A stretch of 64,000 bases of DNA from Perca fluviatilis (lineage: Eukaryota > Chordata > Actinopteri > Perciformes > Percidae), in assembly GCF_010015445.1 (NCBI RefSeq), contig NC_053126.1, positions 11,568,169-11,632,168 on the forward strand, read 5' to 3'. Positions 33,100 through 45,909 of the stretch are shown here, piece after piece. The notes under the pieces are model-generated. The model saw only the letters and a program-made list of their open reading frames with translations. It did not search any database and was not told where the DNA came from. A program made the position numbers and the translations under genes. Each line of letters begins with the position of its first letter. Position 1 is the stretch's first letter.

Positions 33100-35385
33100 C
33101 ACACATCTCTGTTAGAATTAGTGTGACCAGAAACGTCAAAAAAAAAGATCTTTGTTAATCTCCATCACAGTTTCATTAAAGTTACTTTATTGAGAAACAT
33201 CAATGATGAATGGTGCATGACTTTGGCAGGATTACACTCCACTCTGACTTCATCACTAATGCAGTGCAATGATATTTGAATCAAACATGCTTCAACTGTT
33301 CAGACACCTGTTTGTCTATTCTGTCGCTGCTTTAATTGCCACACCTCTGGAATTAGTTCAGTCTTTTATTGGGTGCAAAAAGACATTCAACCACATGGTT
33401 GCAAAGGTGAAAGGTGCAAAACTGAAATGGGTATTGCACATTAAGGTGACTTTCAAACAATGATAGCAAACACATTTTTCTTTTCCCTGTGTCTGCGGCT
33501 GCGCTGCTACTGAGCTGTTAGTGCTTTAAAAGCTGACAAAAAGTTTGAATTGTCCACAAGCAAAAGCACATATGGTTTTCACAAAAAGGCCATTCACCAT
33601 ATAAACAAAGCATTTCTATAAGCATTTTTTTGAATTTTGTTTTACAAAATGTGCTGCTAATGGACAAAAATCATGAGCAGAAAAAGCTAATAAAATACAC
33701 TTTCTACAGGACAGACGTCTCTTGATTTTACATTGAAACATTGTTAACAAAGACACTCAAAAGAGGAACAATCACAATGTGTTGGTGACAAATCCAACAA
33801 GTGCACCCTCACTTTTATAACATTCTGCGCTGTCTAGTAGCCGACTGCATATCTTTTCTATTATATATTCAAATGCATTTTTTTCTAACATGGATATAAG
33901 CTGTTTAATGGCTTTTGTACTAGTGTCTACTCTGTGAGTAAATTCCACAATGAAATAAAAAAAGAAAGAAACGGATACCAATTTGTCTTTGTTGCACCTT
34001 TTAAATTGTTTCCTTATGGAGCTCCAGCACCAGGCTTGATATCAATATTTTACTGACAAACAGTATTGAAACAAATGTTCACCACAACATTTAAGGACTA
34101 ACATAAATCAAGCAGCAAAAAGCATCAATTTTATTCACTAAGCGGTGCCAAAATCCATTGATTCCCTACATTATTTAAAAAATAGATCATATCCCAGGAT
34201 CTTCTTGTTCAGTGAGAGGAAATTAAGACATTCATAATGTTCATGTTCATGTTGCTGCTCTCATTTGACATCCCCTCTACGCCTCTAGATGTTATCGATT
34301 ATGATGCACTTAGCTTTGAGAAACAACAGCGGACCGATGGCTGCTCACTACCACGGTTGTTCATGAACACAGATAATTACTACCCAGATGAGGAATTAAG
34401 GATTGTCCTTGATGGATAAGCCCAGTCCCTGCCCTCACTGGGCACTCGGCAGGCATCCACAGTTCTGTCGATACGCCAGTCCTGGGCATCTGTCCGACAT
34501 CGCTATTAACCTGAGCAGGGCCAGCCCATCCATAAAGCTGTTTGGGATATGGCAGCTGCTCAAGGGGCAGAGAGGTATTAAGCATAGATTTAACAAGAAT
34601 GAAAATGTCCTCCCTCCCTCATAATCTCTGGTCTTTTTACACGCAAGACAAACCATACGCACATGAACATACACACACACTCTTACGTAATGCTGTCAGC
34701 ACGCTGCTTTGGCTTGTTTGGACACACCACACACATTCTGTGTATTGACAGAAAACATGCACTGCCACTATTGAACTGACTTCCCATTCACTGCTGGGGC
34801 TCATGCAAAATATTTAGACATTCTGCCATGTTTTAAAGTAGCCTAATCAACAGCAAAGGCTGTTCTTGTCCACTTTGAACTTTGAATCCACCTCATTTCA
34901 CTGTGCCTCATTGCTCTTCAAACAGCCAGGGGGCTCGCAGCAGGAAGTACTCTACCATGTAACACGGGAATAGTGTTCCACAGCACATCAATGCCTGTTT
35001 GAGCTCACATTCACTGCAAATACAGTGCAGCATTGTCAGTGTAATGAATGCAACTGAAAAGAGCTGTTTTCAAAGAGGAGTCAAACAAAAGCTGATCTAC
35101 TGAAGAGAAAGCACAGAATGACAGTAGGTCATATTATTACAGTAGACTGATGCAACAGCATATCTTCTTCAGATGAGCACACTGATTTGAAGTCTCCTGT
35201 AATGTCCTCAGGGTTCAAATAAAATGGACATATCAACAGGTGAGTTCCTTAAAGGTTGAGTCTCATACCATATAAATATGTAAAAATGTTGCATTGGTAC
35301 CCCTGTCTTTGGGAATTGACTGAAGCAACACACAGTCAGAATCTCGAACCCAGAGGCGATACTGAATTTCCTTACATCAGATCCT
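33100..35385 (-). other. Probable nptx2 3' UTR and downstream flank
   Basis: This lies directly downstream of the nptx2 stop codon on the minus strand. AATAAA hexamers on that strand occur at 34136-34131, 33370-33365 and 33191-33186; I cannot say which is used. No coding sequence was recognised. Confidence 0.4.
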
Positions 35386-35613
35386 TTAGGAATCAAAAGC
35401 ACGATCTTCACAGATCTCCAGAGCAGTTTTACTCGCACCACCAAACACTTCCACATTTGCATCAATCCAAGGAACCACGTTGCCAGGCATGTAAGCTGAG
35501 CAGTTGGCCAGACCCATGATGTCCACGGGCCGCAGTACTCGGTCCCACATGTTGAACTGGCTCAGCTCGCCCACAAAGGCCTGGGTGGCGTCAAAACGGC
35601 CTCCAACTATGTC
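35386..35613 (-). CDS. nptx2: nptx2 coding exon 5 (C-terminus and stop)
   Basis: It encodes DIVGGRFDATQAFVGELSQF, NMWDRVLRPVDIMGLANCSA and FGGASKTALEICEDRAFDS, then TAA at 35388-35386. The acceptor is CATGAAG. The junction with exon 4 splits the calcium-binding loop. Confidence 0.96.
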   Translation of the reverse strand, partial: DIVGGRFDATQAFVGELSQFNMWDRVLRPVDIMGLANCSAYMPGNVVPWIDANVEVFGGASKTALEICEDRAFDS

Positions 35614-38600
35614 CTTCATGGAGAAACAGGAGATGGAAATTTGTGAGTTAACTTCTGAAGGAAATGTAAACAGACTTTAATTTGAATGAATCAATTCCGT
35701 TTGATTTTCATCAAACTGCCAAACAACTCTGGACATTTTGCAGTGTACACTTTAAAATATATCAAAGTGTTGCGCAATCTCAAATGCTGTGCAACATGCA
35801 GCAATCTCACCTTGTGTGAATGACAGAACACAGCCCTCATTAGACTCCACACTAATGCAGTAAGTTAATGGCTCTCTGAGGATATTACTCATATGTCGCT
35901 GTACATTTATGATGTATACACATGGTGCTGTCATGGAGCTAAATGCTAGAATAATCCGCAACTCCCAAAGGCGTAAAGGTGCAATTTAGATGAATGAGGT
36001 AATACTGAGAGGGCCATAATAGCGTGAGAAGAGCCTTCGTGCCTTCTCTCCCCTGCTCCCTGCTTTGCACCTCCAGCACTTAACTCAGGGGAGAAAACAC
36101 CCAGGGATTTTATCAACACAAGGACACACACACACACACACACACACACACTCATGTGCATGCACGCACACCTGTTCTTTACCACGTAAGCTTCTCTACT
36201 GCTCTCACCTGCTCCTGGCCCAGGATGATCACCCCTCCAGGTTTAATTGGGTGCCAGGGGGCTAGGTTGTCCCCGGTGCCTAGACGCTCGCCATCCTGGT
36301 AAGCCTCCCAAAAACCGTCTCTGGTCGTCCAGGTGATGCAGATGTGGTGCCACCGCCCGTCACTCACTGACAGAGGGAGCTGGGCAACCTGGTCAGGAGT
36401 TTGGGGCGAAGGATGAGTGAGAAGAGGGCAGGGAGGCAGGCCAAAGGGCAAAGAGCAGGGAGGGGGAGCATGAGGGGGCAAGATGAGTCAAGAGATATTT
36501 GAGATTAATTGCGGCACGTTGGAAACAAGGACAGTAATTAGAAGGGTTAGGGCTTCAAAGAGCCAGCCCTCTGCAGAGAATTCTCCAGATGAGCCGGTGC
36601 GACATATAAAATTTAGATTACCAAGGTGACATCAAGGGATAGAACATCCTTCAAAGCAGTCGGATAGCTAACAGCAAAACAGTGTCCTCTTATGCATTTA
36701 CACTTTGTTCATAGATCAAAGAAAAACAACTGGTTATTTTACCAACCAATGACATCATAGTCCTCTGAGAATACAGCGCAACACATGAGATTATGAGTGT
36801 ACTTCTGTGTGACTCATTAGCCTTTTTTCTCCTGAGCCTACAGAAGTATTTCACACTCATATCATATAAACCTGAAAAGATGGGAAGAGCCACTGAAAAT
36901 AAAATTCAAATAACTTGCAATTACAGAGGCAATTGACCTGCTTAAGGATGCCAGGTGGCATCTTAACGCCACTGGGACTACAGGGAACACAGGCAGTATT
37001 ATCATAAAGACATAGTCTGAGCCTCTGCCTGACTATTTAAAGATTTCGGACTTTAAAATGAAAAATAAATTCTAAATTCTCAAATATTCTGCAGCACTTA
37101 AAATAGGACAGCCATGATTTTTTGTGCACAAAGGGCTCAATATTAAAGCACCATATTTGCAGGGCATACAAATACACGGCTCACTCATCTTCATTTAAAT
37201 GACTACGAATTCTCTAAATTTCAAAACATAAAAAGCACAAATTGACTGTTATTTAGATGTTTTGACTTGTCATAGCAGGAAAAGCAGAGGTGTAAGTTCC
37301 GTTTTGTGCTCCATCGAGCCAATATGTACAATACCAGGGTCCTGGAATGGGTACCTCAAAGAAATCGATACATCTACTGTATGCTTCTCCTGCTGTAAAA
37401 TGTCAACATGTCTGCTGTGAAAAAATGATGTATTTTACTTTTAGTGGTTCAAAGGACATTTTCTTCTTCAGCTTCAAAAGTGTAAACGTGTTATAGAAAA
37501 TGAGCTCACATGCATGGTGTCTAAGAAAAACATGTCAGCCATATGAATTTTTAATGGTATTAGGATAATTCATAGAATAATCAGAATAATCTGCACAGAA
37601 TTGCTTGAAGATTTTCAAAAATTTGGAAAACTGTCCTCCAGATAACACCAGGTTCATAAGCATCGGATTACATGCACACTTGCCAAAAGAACCCAGTTTT
37701 AATGTTGTACAAGACCAGATGAATCTATTACAGATTAAACTCCTGGCAGCCGCATTTGATTAGAAAATGGAGATGCCGTAAGCATGTTTTACTTGATTTG
37801 AACATTGGAGAGAAACATTCACCAGATATCGACAATCTTCCTGAATAAAGAGACCTGATGCCTGATGAATATGGTACTGTATAATAACAAAGATTCCCTC
37901 TCTGCATAGCCTCCCACAAATACAAAATACAGACAACGCTGCACTTTTTAATACTGTTGAGGCAGCTTTCTGCTTCCCTCTCAGTATGCAGCCAAATGAA
38001 CAGCATAAACAATGTTCCCCAGTGGACCCTGTTATTAACACATGGATGTGCTGCTGCACATACGGTTATCATATTCTCCTCCAGCTCTCTCTCTTTTGCT
38101 CTGTTGCTTTCTTTCTCAGACAAATTATAAATTCCTTTTTCCTGGCATCTTGTGATCTTTCACTCTTTCCCCGTCTCTCTCTCTCTCTCTCCTCAGCACT
38201 CTGTCGCCTCCAAGGCTCTGCAGCTTTTCTATTTCCTACACCCTTTCCCTCTTTTTTCTCTCGTACGCGCATCCCTTTCTCCCACCAACTTTCTCTCATC
38301 TGTCTGACTTGAACACATGTATAATGCATGGTGAAGGGAAAGCTGTGAGGAGACCTGCCTGTGCCAATAACGTCCAACGTAAACAAGAAAAAAAAAAATC
38401 CTCTCCAGTGCGGGAACATTTTACAAAATAATAATAATAAAAATCCTCCAAATCTAACATTACACTGCTGAAGAAGCAACTGTGCCACCAGGAAAATCTT
38501 TTATTACATCACATTTACAGCATCAACATAACAATAACAATTATTTCCCTTTTAAGGCTAAACTACATAAAATATTCATGTATGTTTTTAACACTTTTCT

Positions 38601-41600
38601 GTTGTGTTAATTGAAATCCAGTTAGTTGACTGAAATCTCACAGTATGTGACTGTGTAGCAACAATATAGTGTCTACAGAGAGCAAATGCCTTTAAATGAG
38701 CACACATGGCAGCACAAGTTCTCTAATGAATTACTGTTATTCTTGGTGGTGTGAGGAATGTGGGTCAATGATATGAAATGTTTATAGGGTGCAAAATTAA
38801 ACATTCAGAGCTGATGGTCAGTGAATTTCCTCTCAGCTGTATCATGATTGTGCTCACATCTGCTTGGTTCACAACACAGAGAAGCAACCAACATGAACAT
38901 ACTCACGCCTTCTTTGCATTTGATTAGCGTCACTGCTGATCTACTTTTACTACCATCGTTACAGCCAGCAGCGTTGCCAGACGTGTGATGAATGATTCTG
39001 AGCTTCTGAATACATCTCGCTACATCTCTCTACATACACCCTTTTCAGGAAATCAGGGCAGAGTGAAAGAATCAAAGTCGCTTTCCTCTCCATCAACACT
39101 GTTCGCCAGTTTCTAATTATAACCCTACCTTGTCATTGACTAGTAGCTCAATGGGGTTGTTCCCCCATTCAATGAGGACGATCTCGTTGGCCTGGCCTGG
39201 CACGCCGTAAGAAAACGGGGTTCCTATGCCGGGACTGGCACCGGACTTAAGCCACATGCACACAGTGAAGGCGTACATCTCAGGGAGGCTCTTCTTGATG
39301 CGTCCGTACAGGTAGTTAGTGCGAAGAGGGAGAGACACCTTGAAATCCTCGGGTGACTTGAAGGCATTGTTATCTGTTGATGGACAATGATTACATATGG
39401 TTACATGTTTTAAGTTAACTTTGGTGTATTATCCTCAAAGAGTCTTCTTCTGAGGATGACGCTGAAGAGTGTAACAGGAAGTGTCTGAGAATGGTGACAC
39501 AAATGAAGACATGGAAAGGAAATTCAATGTAGGATGAGAAAGAGAATCACATGTGAGAAGCATGTTGGCTGCTAGCAAAGTAAACATAAAGCAAAGTCAA
39601 AATGGATTAGGGTGACAGTAAAGGTTGACCAGCTGCTTCTAATATCACATCAGTGAGAAAACTGAAAACTTTTTAGCTGCGGGATGGTAGAAATTCTGTT
39701 AACTGGTCTGCCATCTGCACGAGGAAAAACAAATGTGCCAAATGCAGTCCCAGAACACAACAAGACTAAGAGTCTACACTACAGCCATGCTAGTGATTCT
39801 GTGAGGCTATACTTAGGCATATGTATACAGAATTTTGCAGGTATTTGGTTATAAACCAAAGTATTGGATAAATGACAATGGTGCTAATAGAAAGATCCAG
39901 GGATAACAGTTATGAAAATTCATCCTCTGAGGACCATGAATGTCTGTATCAAATTTCACAGTAATCCATCCAATAGTTATGGAGATATTTGTCAACCTCA
40001 TGTTGGTGTTTCAGGAAAAGACAGAGGATCACAAAAGTCGTTAGAATTCATCCTCTAGGAAACTTGAATAGCTGTGGCAAATGTCACAGCAATCCACTCA
40101 ATAATTATAGTATAGTTATTTCAGTTTGGACCAAAATGGTGGACTGAGTGACTGACAGGCCGACACACCGACATGGCCTTTACCAACTGCCACTTTGCTC
40201 GTTTGAAAGCCATGATGTCTCTCTCTCATGGGTGGGCCAAATCATCTGGGCGGGCAAAGCAGAGAAAGGGGAGGTAACCTTGCTCCTTATGACCTCATAA
40301 GGAGCAAGATCCCAAAAAAATGACTGGCCCATCTCAAAGGCAGAGCAGGATACCCAGGGCTCGGTTTACACCTATCGCCATTTCTAGCCACTGGGGGACC
40401 ATAGGCAGGCTGGGGGAACTCATATTAATGTTAAAAAACCTCATAAAGTGACATTTTCATGGCATGGGACTTTTAAGATATTTATGTCCGAGCCCGACAC
40501 AGTTAAAATCTCGTATTTTTCTCATAGTAATGACGCATGTCAATTTGTTTGTGTGGAAAGCCCGCTTTTATTAAGCAACTGTAGGAAGGCATTCGGAAAT
40601 GTCAACAGATGAGCGCATCAGCGCACGTGGGGCAACAAGCGCACGTTAGGCGTGCACCTACACAATAAGCTTTTTTAAATTTAAAATGTTCAATGCCTTA
40701 TCGCGCTGATGTGACTGAGCCCGACCCGAACATCATTTCTAATTTAAATATCTGTCCGAACCCGCCCGTCGGGTACCGTTGGGTCCCGACGGGCTCGGTT
40801 CAGGTATCCATCCTTTAGTCAGTTGAGGCCATTCACATCACAGCTTGTAAATGATGCAGCTGTTGGTCAGTTACTGTAAAGAACCATTACAAAGAGTTTT
40901 ATGTAATATTCAAAAGACACTGAATAAAAGAAATGAACAAGAAATGGAGTAAACATGGATAGACAATGCATGAAAGACAGACAGATGGACAGAGAGAGAG
41001 AACCTTACTGAAAATGTAAGGAGACAATTGTGAAAACCACACACACATAGCCTACTGATGTGCACTGGGTTTGCACCAAGGTAACATGTTGCATATTTCA
41101 GCAGGAATGACCCACAGTGTTACGGGTTTAGCAGAGTATTTGAGGCTTAGCTACTGTTACATAAAATCACAATTTCTCTGGCTATATGATCCATCTGTAT
41201 CACTCAATGAAAGGTTTACAATACATAAGAAAAAGTGGTTTGTTCATGCAATGTGTTTCATAGAAACTGGTCCGCTGCCACTACTTCTAAGCTCCCAATT
41301 TCTGTTCCTCTACAAGCTCAAGCTTAAACTTCTCAAGATCACGGGGTGCTGGACTTTATCCTGGTAGTTCTTTATTGTAAGCCTAGAGCAGGGAGCAGGG
41401 AGACAACCACAGCATGTTGCAAACTCCTTGCAGAGCAATCATCAGTGGAAAAAGCCTCACATTTACAGCTGACAAAACAACACCGTAAAGCCTCAAACAT
41501 CACTGTAATTGAATCAACGCCTCTCTGGCACCGTCTTGACGTAAATTGAACTTAGTAAGGCTCACAAAGGTATTTATTGTGGGGTTATTGTATTGACTCA

Positions 41601-42380
41601 TTGTATTCTACAGGTGGGTGTGCTGACGTGCCCTCCTCCTTGTAGATGTGAGCAATTAAATTTGGTTAAACCTTGCATCCTCAAACAGCCACTGACTGAA
41701 TCAACTGAGTGTCGGGGGACATGGGCCTACAGGACATGTCCAGTGAGCGAGTGGTGAGATAATCTTCTAAAATAATTTTCCTTTTGGCAAAGGAACATAT
41801 TCTGTGTTATTCTGACGTCTACCATCAAAGTGATACCCTGGAGTGTGGACATTTCTTAAACTAATTAAACATTCAGGGTTGCTTTCCAAGCCTTATTTTT
41901 CAAGACTAGGAGCTGCTCCGAGAATGGCCCTTAGAAAAAAAGTTGTGCTGTGAGATTTTTACTTGCATCATCACAAATTTGCACAGAGATTGACTAAGTA
42001 GTGCTACATCTGGCAGACAAAAAAAAAGCCTGGCATTAAATCTGGCCAGCAATTCACAGCACCCATTGTATCACTTACTTTTCTCAAGCTCAGTGATCCT
42101 CTCCAGGAGGGAATTGAGAGCGCTCTCGGTGCGTTGTCGGTGGGCCGCTGTGTCATTGTAGAGCTGGCTCTTCTCCTCCTCCAGATCGGCCACCTTCCGG
42201 AGGAGCTGGGTCTCCAGCGCCCCCAGACGCTGCCGCAGCAGCTCCCGCAGCTCTAGTGGCAGGGGAGTCAGGGCCGAGACACCTCCAGCTGACACATTAG
42301 TGCTGGGGAGGCGCAAACTCTGCTGCTGGGGGGCCAAGTGGGAAAGATGGCAGGAAACAGCAGCAGACAGAGAATGGAAG

Positions 42381-42427
<47 letters not shown>

Positions 42428-42430
42428 GAC

Positions 42431-42520
<90 letters not shown>

Positions 42521-43677
42521 GAGGCAGAAGGGAGGGACACATACAAACCATAATCCAGTTAATCTTGTGCACTCGAGTTAGATGACGGATTTTATCTACC
42601 TTTTAGGCCTGATATATTTTAAGCACCATTGTTTTTGATACAGCAATATCAAAATGACGACAGTGTGTCCCTGCGGCAGACTTTGATTGGTGACCTGCCA
42701 AACCCCCATAGCTGGGCTGGGTATTAAAGGTAGGTGCCACGAGTAATGTTACCCAGAGTTCCCACCAGGCGTGATCGCAGATGGTTTTTGATAAAGAGGG
42801 AACAACAAGGCCCACGCTTATAGTTGGTGCTTTTGCCCTCAGATGTTCATTTCTAAAGCTTGTGTTGATGTTGCCTTGCTGGCTGGGATTCACACACGTT
42901 GGGACAGAGTTTGATTAATCTTCCATGACACAATGGAGCCATCTGAATAGCTCAAATGAGTGTTTCCCAAGGTAATCTGGTGCTGAAGCAAGCAACTGCA
43001 AGGTCCTGAATGCAATAGATGGTTTTGATTAGTGAGACAGGTCCTGCTCCAGGGAGCCATATATGCATATCAGAAACACCATGTCTTGCAATAATCATTA
43101 TGTTAAGCAGATGCAGATCAATAGATGTGGGATTAAAATGCAATATAATATGCATCCTCACAGCTGCAGTACATCGATGATTTGATCAGGGCAATAAAGC
43201 TTCCAATCAAGAACAAGAAACCATGGAAGGAGGGTGGGGTGGAGAGATAGAGAGATGGTTGGATCGGCAATGCAGCATTCTGTATATAGAAATAACCTTG
43301 AATTTAAATAAACAGCGTTGTGATTGTTTATGATAACAGAGCTGTCAGATGGTGAAAAATGCACTACACTGGTAATATGACGTAAGAGATAAAGCCATGG
43401 TTTATACCAACCTTCTGCTGTATGTAAGCACATAGGTGACCTCAATATCAGCTGTGATCTCTGAGCTTTGTGGAATGAATGCACACACCGGAAGTGAGGT
43501 CTCCTGGGGCTGAAGGAAGGGCTGGTTGAGATCAAGCTCTCAGAGCAACAGGAATATAAGAACCACTAAACCATTATGCATTTGATGCAGGTGAAACTTG
43601 CGGGAATTAATTTCATCATCTGCTTAGAATAATTAGTCACATAACTGCAAATAGCCTAACACACAATATGTGGAATG

Positions 43678-43734
<57 letters not shown>

Positions 43735-44581
43735 TAGTCATACATGATCCCTGCACCACATGCGTGATCACACCTTTGACACGATTTTGTGTCGCTCATA
43801 TCTTATGGATTATATGCAGCTGGTTTCGCCATCAGACTTATCTTTTAATGATTAAAAACGTATTGATGTGACACGCCTATTACGTGACCCTTTGATCTCA
43901 CCTTCCCCCTGAGAGGTCTCCTGCAGCGCAGAGTATTATCAGACGTGTGTGCAATGCCCCATGTAAGGCATATATGGCGAATGGACTGAAAAATATTACC
44001 AAGGCGCGTGTGACATAAAATATACTGCAGTTGGCTTTGTTGATGGGCATTCATAGAAGTAATAATAATGATGTTGGTTTCGGGGGTAAACTAAACAAAA
44101 GTGATTTTCTGACACGTTTGTGCCATCTTACCTCCAAGTTCTCCAGGCGACCCTTGAGACTCTGCATGGTCTTGCCCAGTTGGTCTATGGTCTCGCCGGG
44201 GTCCCGGGGCAGGTCCCCCATGGTGTTCTTGCCGTACTCCTTCCGTCTGGAGCCCTGACCCCGGGACTTGCCCTGCGGCGACTCGTCGGCTGCCGCCTCG
44301 CAGCGCGCCAGCTTGGAGTTGAGCTCCTTGATGGTCCCCTGCTGGCTCACGATGGTCTCCTTCTGCTGCAGGATGGTCTCCCGGAGCTGGATGATCGTGT
44401 TCCGCAGCTCGTCCTCCACGGGGCTGCTGCTCTGGACACGGTTCCCCGTAGGACCGTAGCCGCAGCCCGGCTCTGCGCCCGGGGGAATGGCGTTGCACAC
44501 GAAGCGGCTACCTGTAGCCTCCTGGCTTCTCACGGTACGTCCACTGACCAGGTACAAAAGTCCAACTACTAAAGTCAGCAT
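35386..44581 (-). CDS. nptx2: nptx2, neuronal pentraxin 2 (complete, five exons)
   Basis: NPTX2 (NARP) is a secreted, multimeric pentraxin that clusters AMPA receptors at excitatory synapses. Exons 44581-44132, 42325-42079, 39373-39129, 36388-36209 and 35613-35386 join in phase to 449 codons (human about 431). Visible parts are a signal peptide (about 1-17), then an N-terminal coiled coil with Cys29, Cys40 and Cys94. A second coiled-coil segment comes from exon 2. The pentraxin domain (about 238-449) has the signature HICITWTT at 329-336. Putative calcium ligands are E373-Q374-D375 and Q385 (GQEQ-DIVGGRFDATQAF). N-glycosylation sequons are at N160, N207 and N411. The ending GNVVPWIDANVEVFGGASK and ELSQFNMWDRVLR point to NPTX2 rather than NPTX1 or NPTXR. 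Paralogue a or b is unresolved. Confidence 0.95.
36124..36150. repeat. Short (AC)n tract in nptx2 intron 4
   Basis: About 27 bp of AC, 60 bp downstream of the exon 4 donor. Confidence 0.92.
36209..36388 (-). CDS. nptx2: nptx2 coding exon 4 (pentraxin signature)
   Basis: Sixty codons, VAQLPLSVSDGRWHHICITW to GGVIILGQEQ. HICITWTT satisfies the pentraxin signature H-x-C-x-[ST]-W-x-[ST]. Acceptor TGACCAG, donor GTGAGA, phase 0 on both sides. Confidence 0.96.
36389..39128. other. nptx2 intron 3, no further feature recognised
   Basis: AT-rich intronic DNA with a CT-rich stretch around 38080-38300. The 100-140-codon frames on both strands at 37728-38488 come from that low-complexity composition. 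Confidence 0.6.
39129..39373 (-). CDS. nptx2: nptx2 coding exon 3 (start of pentraxin domain)
   Basis: It encodes NNAFKSPEDFKVSLPLRTNY, LYGRIKKSLPEMYAFTVCMW and GIGTPFSYGVPGQANEIVLI followed by EWGNNPIELLVNDK. This is near-identical to vertebrate NPTX2. The donor is GTAGGG and the exon ends in phase 0. Confidence 0.95.
39835..40175 (+). repeat. Interspersed repeat related to 583-905
   Basis: It starts TTTTGCAGGTATTTGGTTAT as at 583, and shares AATTCATCCTCTGAGGAC and GAAAAGACAGAGGATCAC with that copy. It lies in nptx2 intron 2, so one family occupies introns of both genes. Confidence 0.6.
40176..40475 (-). mobile_element. TTAA-type non-autonomous DNA element, truncated
   Basis: The right part reads, on the minus strand, AAAAGTCCCATGCCATGAAA, ...GTTCCCCCAGCCTGCCTATG. 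It also contains the palindrome centre TTGCTCCTTATGACCTCATA then AGGAGCAA at 40279-40306. I recognise this as a widespread teleost repeat that normally ends in TTAA; its other end is missing here. Confidence 0.6.
40480..40815. repeat. Interspersed element with GAGCCCGACCCGAAC-type ends
   Basis: TCCGAGCCCGACACAG at the left (40487) and TGAGCCCGACCCGAACATCA, CCCGACGGGCTCGG at the right frame a block rich in GCGC and CG. It probably is a hAT-like remnant; no target duplication was identified. Confidence 0.45.
42079..42325 (-). CDS. nptx2: nptx2 coding exon 2 (coiled coil)
   Basis: It encodes QQSLRLPSTNVSAGGVSALT, then RQRLGALETQLLRKVADLEE and HRQRTESALNSLLERITELE. The latter two match RQKTESTLNALLQRVTELE-type vertebrate sequence. 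The acceptor is CCCCCCAG followed by CAGCAG, so three in-frame acceptors at 42325, 42322 and 42319 are possible. The donor is GTAAGT, phase 1. Confidence 0.93.
42382..42521. repeat. (GATA)n microsatellite just upstream of nptx2 exon 2
   Basis: About 140 bp of GATA with one interruption (GATGACATAGATA near 42425). On the gene strand it reads (TATC)n and ends about 56 bases before the exon 2 acceptor, in the branch-point neighbourhood. Confidence 0.97.
42600..43660. other. nptx2 intron 1, nothing recognised
   Basis: Unique-looking intronic DNA; short frames only. Confidence 0.5.
43678..43733. repeat. (AC)n microsatellite in nptx2 intron 1
   Basis: About 56 bp of AC. Confidence 0.98.
44132..44581 (-). 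CDS. nptx2: nptx2 coding exon 1 (signal peptide, coiled coil)
   Basis: Exactly 150 codons from MLTLVVGLLYLVSG to SLKGRLENLE, with a GTAAGA donor. It contains the hydrophobic signal, SRFVCNAIPP, LRETILQQKETIVSQQGTIK (heptad pattern) and the family motif NTMGDLPRDPG. The exon is GC-rich compared with its surroundings. Long frames on the opposite strand (44120-44572) and in another minus frame (44091-44498) are shadows of this exon. Confidence 0.95.
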
Positions 44582-45293
44582 CCCGACTAGATGGACCTAA
44601 GCAAATCCCACGTTATTAAAGGAAAATTACTGACTGAATGTTTAAAATCTCCCGTAAAATAATAAACTTATTTTAACAACAGCTCGTTAATTGAAGCGGT
44701 CGCGGGCATGTTCTACACTTTCAAAGTGTGATAAAAAAAATAAAAAAAATAAATAGGCTACCAAACATAGATTAATGAAGTGAAACCATAAAGAGCAAAA
44801 CAAACGTGAATCCGCAGTGAAAAATCATAAAATCATACATCCACCAAACACATGGTCGCTCCTGTTTGAAACAAAGACACCAACAAATCTGAATTCTTAC
44901 TTTCAGCAGGTGGAAACTCGGTATCAGGATTTGATAGTTTTTTTTGTCTTCCTTTAGTGGAAGACAAAAAAAAAAGTTGTACTGATTTGTTATCTTGAGA
45001 GAGAGAAAAATCCACAGCAGGTAGGGAAGTCAGTTCAGCCTGTTTTGCCTCTCCGGTTGGTTGGATTGTCAGTGAGTGGTGCTGAAAAGACAGCGACGCT
45101 GCTCAACCAGATCATGGGGAGGTGCGCACTGGCTCTTCCGCACATCATCGGTGCACTCCGGTTATTCAGCTTCAGGCCACGTCATCACTATCCCAGTGGA
45201 TCCAAGTCAAGCTTTGGGTCCGTTTCATTTATCACTTGTTTAAATGCGCGGAAGCTTAAAGTTAGTTCTCCAAAAGGGTTTACCTGTGTTATC
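44582..45293 (-). promoter_or_regulatory. Probable 5' UTR and promoter region of nptx2
   Basis: This is the 700 bp upstream of the start codon and is bounded on its far side by the inverted repeat copy B. No TATA box or initiator could be assigned with confidence. The reading frame at 45045-45359 on the other strand is not protein-like. Confidence 0.4.

Positions 45294-45909
<616 letters not shown>

Noticed and set aside
37728..38488. Overlapping 99-139-codon frames on both strands in nptx2 intron 3
   Set aside because: Low-complexity CT/GA composition, no domain, located within an intron between well-defined exons.
44120..44572. 150-codon plus-strand frame and a 135-codon minus-strand frame (44498-44091) over nptx2 exon 1
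   Set aside because: Both are shadows of the GC-rich exon 1 coding frame, which is supported by signal peptide, family motifs and splice phase.
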